A DNA stretch of 7,052 nucleotides from Acidobacteriota bacterium (GCA_023427865.1 JAEYZV010000470.1:1-7052), one strand, 5' to 3'; numbered from the stretch's first letter, positions 1 through 6,750 are shown. The notes: generated from the letters alone by a model not told the origin. A program made the numbers and translations.

Positions 1-6
1 AGCCGG

Positions 7-56
7 CCCTACCGACACCGCTACAGACGGCCCCTACCGATATCGCTGCCGTCGGC
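7..56. repeat. Imperfect 25-bp direct repeat, two copies
   Basis: Two adjacent 25-bp units (7-31 and 32-56) both begin CCCTACCGA and end CGGC. They match at 20 of 25 positions. The repeat lies upstream of the AI-2E gene start. It could be a degenerate intergenic duplication, or the tail of repetitive coding sequence from a gene outside the window. No function can be assigned. Confidence 0.45.
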
Positions 57-106
57 GCCGGGGGCGACGGTCAGCCGCTGGATCGCCGTTTGCTGCACAG
101 CCGGCC

Positions 107-1288
107 ATGGACGAGCCGCGGAGCGCCCCCCCGTCGTACCCGGACGAACCCGACGTTTCCGACGTGCGGCCGTCCGGCAGCGCCGATGAGGTCCGCGACG
201 AGCTGCTGCCGACGGTGGCGTTGCCGACCAGCGTGCGCAGCGTCACGCTGACCGTCCTCTCCGTGATCGCGGTCACGTGGGCGCTGTACGTCATGAAGTC
301 GCTGATCGTGCCGCTCCTTCTGGGCGTGATCATCAGCCTCGTGCTGGCCCCGCTCGTCGACGGTCTGCGGCGGGTGGGACTGCCGCGTGCCATCGGTGCC
401 GCGCTCGTGCTCGCGTCACTGGTGACCGTCGTCGGAGCGGTTGGCTACCAGCTCACCGAACCAGCCGCTGCGCTCGCCGACGATCTGCCGCGGGTCGCGC
501 GACGCATGCGGCAGGCGCTCCTGCACTCGACGACGGGGCGAGACAGCGCGGTGGCGAACATCCAGCAGGCTGCCCAGGAACTCACCGAGGCCGCAAAGAC
601 GGCACCGCGCGATCGCAGCGGCGCCCAGCCGGTTCGTGTCGTGGAGCCGCCGGCGCAGCTGCAGGACTACATCACCACCGGCACCGGCATCGGCGCGCAA
701 GTCCTGCTCGTGTTCTTCCTGGTCTTCTTCCTGCTCTCGGCCGGCGATCTCTACAAGCGCAAGCTGGTGAAGCTGACCGGCCCCTCGTTGAGCCGCAAGA
801 AGATCACCGTGCAGATCATCGACGAGATCAACGACCAGATCGGCGTGTACCTGCGCACCCTCGTCGTCGTCAGCACCATCGTCGGCACGGCGACCTGGCT
901 TGCGTACTTGTGGGTGGGCATGCCGAACGCGGCGGTCTGGGGCCTGCTGGCAGGCGTGGCCAACGTGGTGCCCTACGTCGGGCCGACCCTCGTCGCGGCA
1001 GGTGCGTCGGCGATGGCGTACGCGCATTTCGGCACGGCCAGCAGCGCGCTGATGGTCGGCGGCATCCAGATCGCCATCACGTCGCTCGAGGGCTTCCTGC
1101 TCACGCCGATGCTGATGAGCCGATCGGCGCGGATGAACCCGGTCGCCATGTTCGTCGGCCTGCTGTTCTGGGGATGGCTGTGGGGCACCTGGGGCGTCGT
1201 GCTCGGGGTGCCGCTGCTGATGTCGATGAAGGTCATCTCCGATCGCGTGGACGACCTGCACGCGGTCGGCGAACTGCTCGGGGACTAG
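107..1288 (+). CDS. AI-2E family transporter (TqsA/YdiK/PerM-like membrane protein)
   Basis: This is a 393-residue inner-membrane protein of the AI-2E family (PF01594). Characterised members export autoinducer-2 or other small molecules or act as cation/proton antiporters, so the substrate here is unknown. A hydrophilic acidic N-terminus (1-40) is followed by hydrophobic segments near 46-61, 63-81 and 95-114. Next comes a soluble charged loop (about 120-190), then segments near 195-212, 250-268, 274-304, 311-335 and 345-372. Family signatures visible are the NVVPYVGP stretch (286-293) and LEGFLLTPMLMS (327-338). Length is typical of the family. The ATG at 107 is the first in-frame ATG, but no clear Shine-Dalgarno precedes it, and the frame stays open to the left edge without another ATG, GTG or TTG, so the true start is uncertain. 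GTG codons at 164 and 215 are alternatives. The gene converges on the histidine kinase gene and shares 4 bp with it. Family assignment is firm; transported substrate is not. Confidence 0.9.
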   Translation: MDEPRSAPPSYPDEPDVSDVRPSGSADEVRDELLPTVALPTSVRSVTLTVLSVIAVTWALYVMKSLIVPLLLGVIISLVLAPLVDGLRRVGLPRAIGAALVLASLVTVVGAVGYQLTEPAAALADDLPRVARRMRQALLHSTTGRDSAVANIQQAAQELTEAAKTAPRDRSGAQPVRVVEPPAQLQDYITTGTGIGAQVLLVFFLVFFLLSAGDLYKRKLVKLTGPSLSRKKITVQIIDEINDQIGVYLRTLVVVSTIVGTATWLAYLWVGMPNAAVWGLLAGVANVVPYVGPTLVAAGASAMAYAHFGTASSALMVGGIQIAITSLEGFLLTPMLMSRSARMNPVAMFVGLLFWGWLWGTWGVVLGVPLLMSMKVISDRVDDLHAVGELLGD

Positions 1289-1698
1289 CGCGCTCGTTCG
1301 CCGAGCACGCGCGCGACCACGTCGAGGACCTGCGGCGGCGTGAACGGCTTCTGGAGCACGGCCGACGCGCCCATGGCTCGCGCCACCTCGAGGAACCCGC
1401 CATCGAAGGCCCCCGACATCGCCACGATGGGGATGTCGGGTTGCTGCTGCCGCATCTTGCGGATCGTCTCGAGGCCCTCGTGGTCGGGCATCACGAGGTC
1501 CGTGAGCAGGAGATCCACCCGCCCCGTCTCACAGAGCCGCAGGGCTTCGAGGCCGTTGCTGGCCTGAAGCACCTCGTAACCGGCACCGCTGAGTGTGGCC
1601 GCGAGCAGCAGCCGCAGCCCCGGCTCGTCATCGGCGACGACGATGCGCTGCGGTCCCGACGAGTTCGGTGCGTCCGTGTCGGATGTCTGCGGAGTCAT
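1285..1698 (-). other. Possible internal start giving a free receiver domain (isoform of the hybrid kinase)
   Basis: Within the kinase frame, the ATG for residue 548 (minus strand, at 1698) lies in the linker between the two receivers. Translation from it would give a 137-residue single-receiver protein with all receiver residues present (D570/D571, D614, S642 and K664 in kinase numbering). A purine-rich GGAAAGG lies upstream but about 12 bases from the ATG, longer than ideal. The linker is rich in Pro, Ser, Thr and Asp, which could also mark an old gene-fusion joint. This is inference only; the uninterrupted frame supports the full-length protein as the main product. Confidence 0.15.
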
Positions 1699-3339
1699 GA
1701 TCTGGGCGGACCTTTCCGGGCCGGCAGGTGACCCGGCGGCGAGCACGTCGCGGACACGCTGCAGCAGTTCGGCGGGCGTGAACGGCTTGGACAGGAACTG
1801 CAATCCCGATGCGGGTGTCCCATCGCGGTCGATCGCGGTGTCGGTGTAACCGCTCATGTAGAGTACGCCCATCCGGGGGGCTCGTTGGCGGAGGGCCTCT
1901 GCCACGTCGCGGCCGCTCATGCGCGGCATGATCACGTCGGTCAGCAGAAGGTCGACGTCGCCACCCCTGGCTTCGAGGCACGCGATCCCCTCGGCCCCGT
2001 CCCGCGCTTCGAGCACCTCGTAGCCATGTGCGCGGAGGACGTCGACCGCCAGCCTGCGCACTTCCTCGTGGTCCTCGACGACGAGGATGGTCGCGTCGCC
2101 GGCCGGCGGCATCTCGTCAGGTCGAGCTGACGTGTGTGCGTCGATCGCCGCCGCGTGCGCCAGCGGCAGGTAGACCGAGAACGTCGAACCCGCGCCGGGT
2201 CGGGTCTGCACGACGATGCTGCCACCGCTTTGCGTGGCGATGCCGTAGGCGACCGGGAGGCCGAGGCCGGAGTTGCGGCCTTTCCCCTTGGTCGTGAAGA
2301 ACGGTTCGAATATGCGCCGTTGCGTCTCGTCGTCCATACCGCAGCCGGTGTCGCTGACGTCGACTGCGACGTAGTGCCCCGCAGCCATGCCGTGCTGCGC
2401 GGCGGTCTCGGGGTCGACGACGGTCTCGGCGGCGGCAAGCGTGAGCGTGCCGCCATCGGGCATGGCGTCGGCCCCGTTGATGGCGAGGTTCATCAGCACC
2501 TGTTCGAGCTGCCCGGGATCGACCATCACCGCCGGCAAGGCGCTCGCGATCGCCGTGCAGACTTCGACGTCGTCGCGCAGGAGCCTGGCGAGCATCGGGC
2601 GCAGGTCCTCGACCAGCTGGCCCACGTCCACCGGCCGCGGCTGCAGCACCTGACGACGGCTGAACGCGAGCAGTTGCTGCGTCAGCGCTGCCGCGCGTTC
2701 GCCCGCACGCAGGATGCTGGCGGCGTCGCCGCGCAAGGGGTCCTGCTCGTGCAGCCTCGAGAGCAGCAGCTGCGCGTAGCCGTTGATGACCGTCAGGAGA
2801 TTGTTGAAGTCGTGAGCGATGCCGCCCGCGAGCTGGCCCACCGCCTCCAGCTTCTGGGAATGCAGCAGCTGTTCCTCGAGCTGCTTTTCGACCGTGATGT
2901 CGGTGGCGAGCACGAGCCGCCCGCGGCGCCCCTCGTAGATCATCGGGTGCGACGAGAGGCGCACGAAGAGGACCGACCCGTCGCGGCGGGTGTGCCGCCA
3001 GGGGCCGCTGTGCAGGATCGTGTCAGGTGCGGCGTGCGCGGATTCACGCACACGCGGCGCGTCCTCCGGCGGGCGGATGTCGAGAATCGTCCGCGAGAGG
3101 AACTCCTGCCGCGTGTAGCCGTACATCGCTTCGGCCGCCGCGTTCACGCCGAGGAACGCGAGGGTCTCCACGTCGTAGACCCACATCGGCTGCGGGTTCT
3201 CCTGGAACAGGAGGCGGTACTGCCGCTCACGTTCGCGCAGCTCCCGCAGTTCGGCCTCCTGCGCGGCGCGCGCGTCGTCGGCCTGGCCGCACGCCGGGAT
3301 CGGAGGTTCGGTCACCAGTCCCTCAGCGCCGGTCGCCAC
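1285..3339 (-). CDS. PAS hybrid histidine kinase with two C-terminal receiver domains
   Basis: This is a 684-residue cytoplasmic sensor kinase with no membrane segment. A short charged helix (about 25-43) leads into one PAS domain (about 41-152). The dimerisation/phosphoacceptor domain has H176 in GGIAHDFNN. The ATPase domain shows the N box (N284 and N288), the G1 motif DTGCG (330-334), the F box FEPFF (344-348) and the G2 motif GLGL (358-361). Receiver 1 (about 416-532) has acidic E422/D423, phosphoacceptor D468, S496 and K518. Receiver 2 (about 564-680) has D570/D571, D614, S642 and K664. Both receivers therefore look functional. No HPt, DNA-binding or enzymatic output domain follows, so phosphate presumably passes to an unlinked partner. 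The start is GTG at 3339, preceded by AGGAAG six bases upstream and overlapping the end of the upstream gene by 17 bp. A second GTG at 3315, just after that gene's stop, is a weaker alternative. It is the last gene of the leftward operon. The signal sensed by the PAS domain is unknown. Confidence 0.93.
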   Translation of the reverse strand: MATGAEGLVTEPPIPACGQADDARAAQEAELRELRERERQYRLLFQENPQPMWVYDVETLAFLGVNAAAEAMYGYTRQEFLSRTILDIRPPEDAPRVRESAHAAPDTILHSGPWRHTRRDGSVLFVRLSSHPMIYEGRRGRLVLATDITVEKQLEEQLLHSQKLEAVGQLAGGIAHDFNNLLTVINGYAQLLLSRLHEQDPLRGDAASILRAGERAAALTQQLLAFSRRQVLQPRPVDVGQLVEDLRPMLARLLRDDVEVCTAIASALPAVMVDPGQLEQVLMNLAINGADAMPDGGTLTLAAAETVVDPETAAQHGMAAGHYVAVDVSDTGCGMDDETQRRIFEPFFTTKGKGRNSGLGLPVAYGIATQSGGSIVVQTRPGAGSTFSVYLPLAHAAAIDAHTSARPDEMPPAGDATILVVEDHEEVRRLAVDVLRAHGYEVLEARDGAEGIACLEARGGDVDLLLTDVIMPRMSGRDVAEALRQRAPRMGVLYMSGYTDTAIDRDGTPASGLQFLSKPFTPAELLQRVRDVLAAGSPAGPERSAQIMTPQTSDTDAPNSSGPQRIVVADDEPGLRLLLAATLSGAGYEVLQASNGLEALRLCETGRVDLLLTDLVMPDHEGLETIRKMRQQQPDIPIVAMSGAFDGGFLEVARAMGASAVLQKPFTPPQVLDVVARVLGERAR

Positions 3340-4378
3340 GCAGTTCTTCCTCGATCACCGCGGCAAACGCCTCGACGGGCTGTGCGCCGCGCACCTCGCG
3401 GCCATTCACGAAGAAGCCCGGCGTGCTGTTGAGTCCGAGTGCCTCGCCCTCGGCCACGTCGCGCTGCACGGCGGCCTTGGCTTCCGGGCCTGCCAGGCAG
3501 GTGCTGAATGCCTGCAGGTCCAGGCCCGCCTGCTGGGCGTACCGGTTCAGCGTCGCATCGCTGCCGTCGTTGCTCGTCTCGGCGTACACGGCGTCGTGGA
3601 ATTCCCAGAAGCGGTCCTGCTGACCCGCGCACCAGGCCCCCTCGGACACGCGGCGTGCCTGGGGATGCAGCCCGTCGAGCGGCAGGTGCTTGTACACGAG
3701 CCGCACCTGGCCCTTGTACTTGTCGAGCAGCGTCGTGAGGGTCGGCTGCACGCGACGGCAGAAGGGGCAGTGGAAGTCCGAATACTCGACGATCGTGACC
3801 GCGGCATCGGCCGCCCCACGCACCGGTGCGCCTTCCACGTCGACCTTGGCTCGAAACGGCGCCGGTGCAGCCAGGCGCACGTCGATTTTGGCAGCGTCGC
3901 GCAGGCCGGCGACGACCTCCTCGCGGCGTGCCTCGACCTTCTGCTCGCGCAGGAAGTCGCGGATCTGCGGTCGCAGCTGCTCGATGTCGCCACGAATCCG
4001 GGCACGGTTGGCCTGGACGAATGCCTCGACCTCTGCGTCGGTCACCGGCGGCACCTTGCTCGTCACCTCCGCTTCCATGAACGCCGCGGGGCTGACGCCG
4101 CGCCTGCCGGCCTCCGCCTCCATGAGGTGCCGGGCGACGAGCGCGTCGAGTTGCTGTTTCTTGACTTGGTAGAGCTGTTCCTCGAGCCGCGAGAGCTCGA
4201 GGCCTGCGGCCTGCCGCACGTCCTGCTCGGTGATGGGGGCGCCATTGACGGTAGCGAGCACGTCACCGCCAGACGCGGGCGTGCCCGCGGTCGACGAGGG
4301 CTGGGCCGACGAAAGCGATGGGGCGGCAGTGCAGCCGGCGACGAGCGCGGCCGCCACGAGGACGGAGCAGAATCGCAT
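3323..4378 (-). CDS. Lipoprotein with SurA-like N-terminal region and DsbA-family thioredoxin domain
   Basis: This 351-residue exported protein probably handles disulfide bonds or folding of proteins outside the cytoplasm. Residues 1-16 form a lipoprotein signal with lipobox VAG-C16, followed by a Ser/Thr/Pro/Ala linker to about 37. Residues 39-168 resemble the SurA/PpiC N-terminal chaperone region: an ATVNGAPIT opening, then long charged helices. No parvulin isomerase domain is present. Residues 176-347 are a DsbA-like thioredoxin fold (Thioredoxin_4/DSBA type) with EYSDFHCPFC, active site C204-P-F-C207, a cis-proline in STP (P320) and GFFVNG after it. C250 and C294 may form a second disulfide. 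The ATG at 4378 is chosen because it gives an intact lipoprotein signal and has AGGAAG nine bases upstream; the frame is open further upstream but that part is an arginine-rich, non-protein-like translation. It lies 26 bp after the TraB/GumN gene and overlaps the kinase gene. Whether it oxidises, reduces or isomerises disulfides cannot be read from the sequence. Confidence 0.9.
   Translation of the reverse strand: MRFCSVLVAAALVAGCTAAPSLSSAQPSSTAGTPASGGDVLATVNGAPITEQDVRQAAGLELSRLEEQLYQVKKQQLDALVARHLMEAEAGRRGVSPAAFMEAEVTSKVPPVTDAEVEAFVQANRARIRGDIEQLRPQIRDFLREQKVEARREEVVAGLRDAAKIDVRLAAPAPFRAKVDVEGAPVRGAADAAVTIVEYSDFHCPFCRRVQPTLTTLLDKYKGQVRLVYKHLPLDGLHPQARRVSEGAWCAGQQDRFWEFHDAVYAETSNDGSDATLNRYAQQAGLDLQAFSTCLAGPEAKAAVQRDVAEGEALGLNSTPGFFVNGREVRGAQPVEAFAAVIEEELRGDRR
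3346..3351 (-). promoter_or_regulatory. Ribosome binding site deciding the kinase GTG start
   Basis: The minus strand reads AGGAAG here, then six bases, then GTG at 3339-3337. It lies inside the coding sequence of the upstream lipoprotein gene, consistent with translational coupling. The same AGGAAG core precedes the lipoprotein gene itself (4393-4388). Confidence 0.55.
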
Positions 4379-4394
4379 CTGGGTGATCTTCCTG

Positions 4395-4420
4395 CCGGGC
4401 CGGCTCACGGCCGGACCCGG
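4395..4420 (-). other. GC-rich stem-loop across the TraB/GumN stop and intergenic gap
   Basis: Bases 4395-4404 pair with 4410-4420 to form ten G-C pairs with a single bulged base (4415) and a five-base loop (4405-4409). On the transcript it covers the last codons and stop of the TraB/GumN gene and ends just before the AGGAAG of the lipoprotein gene. There is no T-tract, so it is unlikely to be a simple intrinsic terminator. It could be an mRNA processing or stability element, or could tune expression of the downstream genes. The pairing is seen in sequence; the role is inference. Confidence 0.4.
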
Positions 4421-5358
4421 GCGATGTCGTAGCCGCGCGCCGCGAGCAGCTGCGGCAGGTTGTCGCGGCCGACGAGGTGCAGCGCGCCGACCGCAACGAA
4501 GAGCGACTCGTCGGGCGCCTGCCGCCGCAACGCGTCGATCCTGTCGGCCATCCGGTGGTTGCGCGCCACGAGCACCTCCGTTTCGAACTTCCTCGCCAGC
4601 GCGTCGTCTCCCGGCGTGTGCGCTAGCGCGCGTGCGAGCTTCTCGGCGTCGCCGTCCAGGTACCACTGCACGAGGGAAGCCGTGTCGATGCCGTCATCGG
4701 GCGTCTCGAGCTCCGCCAGTGCCGCATCGAGCAGCGATGCCTGCTCGTCTGCCGTGAACGCGTCGAACGTGCCCGCCTGCTCGGCCACCGTCTCGAGACC
4801 TCCGACCTGCTTGCCGGCGGCTTTGGCGTCGGCGTAGAGCTGGGCGTCGAGTGCCACCTTGCCCTCGAGCATGTCGGGCAGGTAGTCGAGCGTCGCCAGC
4901 TGTGCCAGCGCCGCCCAGGGCTTCAACCGATCGAGCATGCCGACGAGCACCGGCGCAATCGCCGGCGCGCGGGACGCCACCGCGTGTCGCACCTGCGTTT
5001 CGAGCCGGGCGAACCGTGCATCGCCGATGATCGCACGAAGCCGCTGATCGGCGGGCAGCATGAGCGCGCTGGCCATGCGGGCCTGGGTGGCCGGATCCAG
5101 CGCGATCTCGGTCACCACCCGGTCGGCGCGGGCAAACGCCGCCCGCACCTGTGGGGCCAGTGCGAGGACGCGGGCATCCGGTACGTGGATCGTCCCGAAC
5201 AGGGCGAGTCGTGTCGTCCCGTGGTGCCCTTCCCAGAGCAGCGGAGGCGTCGCAGGGACCTGCCGGCCCGCCGGCGTGATGCCCCAGGCGCTGACGAGCG
5301 CGACGAGGATCAGGAACAGGCGAGGCGCAGTCGGACGGAGGAGCATCGAAGAAGTCAT
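4405..5358 (-). CDS. TraB/GumN family protein, exported
   Basis: This is a 317-residue protein of the TraB/GumN family (PF01963, COG3735), related to PrgY and the eukaryotic TIKI metalloproteases. The biochemical role of bacterial members is mostly undefined, so protease activity is only a family-based possibility. An N-terminal signal sequence or anchor is visible: basic residues followed by a hydrophobic run at about 14-27. Conserved family features are GTIH (55-58), E84 in VVTEIALD, GLE (187-189), the RNHRM motif (266-270) and GALH (291-294). The paired G-x-x-H motifs and the glutamates are the candidate metal-binding residues. Length is normal for the family. The ATG at 5358 is chosen because it forms an ATGA overlap with the stop of the flavoprotein gene; an ATG at 5346 is the alternative. 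There is no strong Shine-Dalgarno sequence (AGGTG lies about 15 bases upstream), so translation is probably coupled to the preceding gene. Confidence 0.88.
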   Translation of the reverse strand: MTSSMLLRPTAPRLFLILVALVSAWGITPAGRQVPATPPLLWEGHHGTTRLALFGTIHVPDARVLALAPQVRAAFARADRVVTEIALDPATQARMASALMLPADQRLRAIIGDARFARLETQVRHAVASRAPAIAPVLVGMLDRLKPWAALAQLATLDYLPDMLEGKVALDAQLYADAKAAGKQVGGLETVAEQAGTFDAFTADEQASLLDAALAELETPDDGIDTASLVQWYLDGDAEKLARALAHTPGDDALARKFETEVLVARNHRMADRIDALRRQAPDESLFVAVGALHLVGRDNLPQLLAARGYDIARVRP

Positions 5359-6617
5359 CGTGGCACACGCACCTGCAAGGGGAGGACGCGCGCCGCCGCC
5401 GCGCGGCCGGCCGTCGTGCCGCTGGCCCAGGCCCACTGGAAGTTGAACCCGCCGATTCGTCCGTCCACGTCGCACACCTCGCCACAGAGGAACAGGCCTG
5501 GACACGCGCGTGCCTCCAGGCCTGACGTGAGGGCGGCAAGCGGCACGCCCCCCGCCGTGACCTCGGCGACCCCGAATCCGCGGGTGCCGGTCACCCGCAG
5601 CGGGTAGCCGGTGCACAGGGCGACGAGTCGCTTCCGGACGTCGCGCGGCAGCGTGGCGGCAGGATGGTCCGCCTGCGCGCCCGCGAGCGCGCAGAGCGCC
5701 TCGGCCAGCCGCTCCGGCAGCGGCGGCGCGAGCGCCCGGCGGATGGGCCGGCCGCCGTGTTGCTGCAATCGGCCGTCGAGGTCCGCGGGTGCAATCGCCG
5801 GCATCCAGTCGACCTGCAGCGAAGCGTCCGGATCCTCGTCGCGCGCCGCCTGCCAGTGGCGGCTCACGTCGAGGACCGCGGGCCCCGAAATCCCCAGGTG
5901 CGTGCAGAGCAGCGCCCCGGAGACGCGCCGCAGGTGCCGGCCGGTGCCCGATACCACCGTCAGGCCGACATCGGTGGCGACGCCCGAGAGCGCTCGCAGG
6001 GGATCACCGTCGGGCAGGGTGAGCGGTACGAGCGCGGGGAAGATGCGCGGGGTCAGCGGCAGGCCGAGCGTGCGCAGCATGGCGTACCCCCCACCGTCCG
6101 AGCCCGTCTTCGGCACGCTGCAGCCGCCGGTGGCGACGATCACGCTGCGAGCCTGCCATGGCCCCCTGGTCGTCTCGAGGTCGAACCCCGTGTCGCCGCT
6201 CAAGCGAATCGCCGTCACGCGGCAGGGGTGATGCAACGTGACGCCTGCGCGTTGTGCCGCACCGAGCAGGGCCTGCAGCACGTCCTGTGCGCGATTGCTC
6301 ACCGGGAACAGCTTGCCGGTGGCCTCTCGCACGAGCGTCACGCCCTCGGCTGCGAAGAACGCGATCGTGGCATTCACGTCGAAGCCACGCAGCACGCGAC
6401 GGATGGCCGCCGGCGTCGAGCCGTTGAAGTCGCGCTCGTCGACGGCGTGGTGCGTGACGTTGCAGCGACCGCCACCGGCGATGAGGATCTTCGCGCCGAG
6501 CCGTGCCGCGCCATCGAGCGCCACGACGTCGAGCCCCGGCGCAGCGCGCGCGGCCGCGATGGCGGCCATCAGCCCGGCCGCGCCGGCTCCCACGACCGCA
6601 CCCGACGCTCGCTGCAT
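5355..6617 (-). CDS. BaiN/HI0933-family NAD(P)/FAD-dependent oxidoreductase
   Basis: This 420-residue soluble flavoprotein belongs to the HI0933/BaiN family (PF03486, COG2081). A few family members are known or proposed to reduce unsaturated substrates; most have no assigned substrate. Visible features in order: the FAD-binding GAGAAG (10-15) followed by LMAA, the family signature GGGRCNVT (48-55), GKLFPVS (101-107), the ATGG turn (162-165), THLGISGP (239-246), FGVAEVTAGGV (348-358) and the C-terminal GEVCDVDGRIGGFNFQWAWASG region (379-400) that closes the FAD site. No signal peptide is seen. The ATG at 6617 is chosen because it puts the dinucleotide motif at residue 10, as in homologues. An ATG at 6659 would add 14 residues, but lies only one base from the putative operator repeats. 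Shine-Dalgarno signals are weak for both. It is the first gene of the leftward operon and ends in the ATGA overlap. Substrate and link to the envelope genes are unknown. Confidence 0.9.
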   Translation of the reverse strand: MQRASGAVVGAGAAGLMAAIAAARAAPGLDVVALDGAARLGAKILIAGGGRCNVTHHAVDERDFNGSTPAAIRRVLRGFDVNATIAFFAAEGVTLVREATGKLFPVSNRAQDVLQALLGAAQRAGVTLHHPCRVTAIRLSGDTGFDLETTRGPWQARSVIVATGGCSVPKTGSDGGGYAMLRTLGLPLTPRIFPALVPLTLPDGDPLRALSGVATDVGLTVVSGTGRHLRRVSGALLCTHLGISGPAVLDVSRHWQAARDEDPDASLQVDWMPAIAPADLDGRLQQHGGRPIRRALAPPLPERLAEALCALAGAQADHPAATLPRDVRKRLVALCTGYPLRVTGTRGFGVAEVTAGGVPLAALTSGLEARACPGLFLCGEVCDVDGRIGGFNFQWAWASGTTAGRAAAARVLPLQVRVPR

Positions 6618-6660
6618 CGACCTGGAGCCTACAGCCTGGGGCGCCGTCCGATTTTGCATC

Positions 6661-6693
6661 CTTAACGATCTTTTAGCTGCGGCTTAACCACTT
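6661..6693. promoter_or_regulatory. Three tandem 11-bp repeats, Pho-box-like operator candidate
   Basis: Three consecutive 11-bp units start at 6661 (CTTAACGA + 3), 6672 (TTTAGCTG + 3) and 6683 (CTTAACCA + 3), giving the pattern YTTARC-N5. The outer two share an exact CTTAAC spaced 22 bp. This is an A+T-rich island in otherwise GC-rich DNA, between divergent genes. From recalled knowledge, PhoB-type regulators bind 11-bp-period direct repeats, and the cyanobacterial SphR box is a triple repeat of the form PyTTAAPyPy(T/A) with 3-bp spacers. The three units match that form at 7, 6 and 8 of 8 positions. No convincing -10 box is seen in the rightward direction. Leftward, CAAAAT at 6656-6651 is a weak -10 candidate that would suit a start at 6617. 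It could serve either gene. The regulator's identity is inference. Confidence 0.4.
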
Positions 6694-6750
6694 CTGCCCG
6701 GCTGACGTCGTCCAATGGTACCGAGCCCACTGGGAAGGGGCTGGCAGGGA

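Noticed and set aside
1289..1311. Hairpin just after the AI-2E stop as a terminator
   Set aside because: Only five plus three pairs with a two-base bulge and no T-tract, and it lies inside the last codons of the kinase gene. It is not convincing as a terminator.
277..1731. Long plus-strand open frame overlapping the AI-2E gene in another frame
   Set aside because: Its translation is Arg/Ala/Gly/His rich with no recognisable motif, and it crosses two well-supported genes. It is a by-product of high GC content.
2134..3432. Long plus-strand open frame antisense to the histidine kinase gene
   Set aside because: The kinase frame on the opposite strand has full domain motifs, while this frame is a mirror of its GC-rich codons with Arg/Val/Asp/His-rich content and no family features.
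3596..4432. Plus-strand open frame antisense to the lipoprotein gene
   Set aside because: No domain motif, signal sequence or convincing start is present, and the opposite strand encodes a clear CPFC thioredoxin-fold protein.
5664..6665. Plus-strand open frame antisense to the flavoprotein gene
   Set aside because: Arg/Gly/Ala-rich shadow of a well-conserved flavoprotein; no independent support.
6724..6742. Five-pair hairpin (AGCCC/GGGCT) in the divergent intergenic region
   Set aside because: Short stem with a nine-base loop; expected by chance in such GC-rich sequence.
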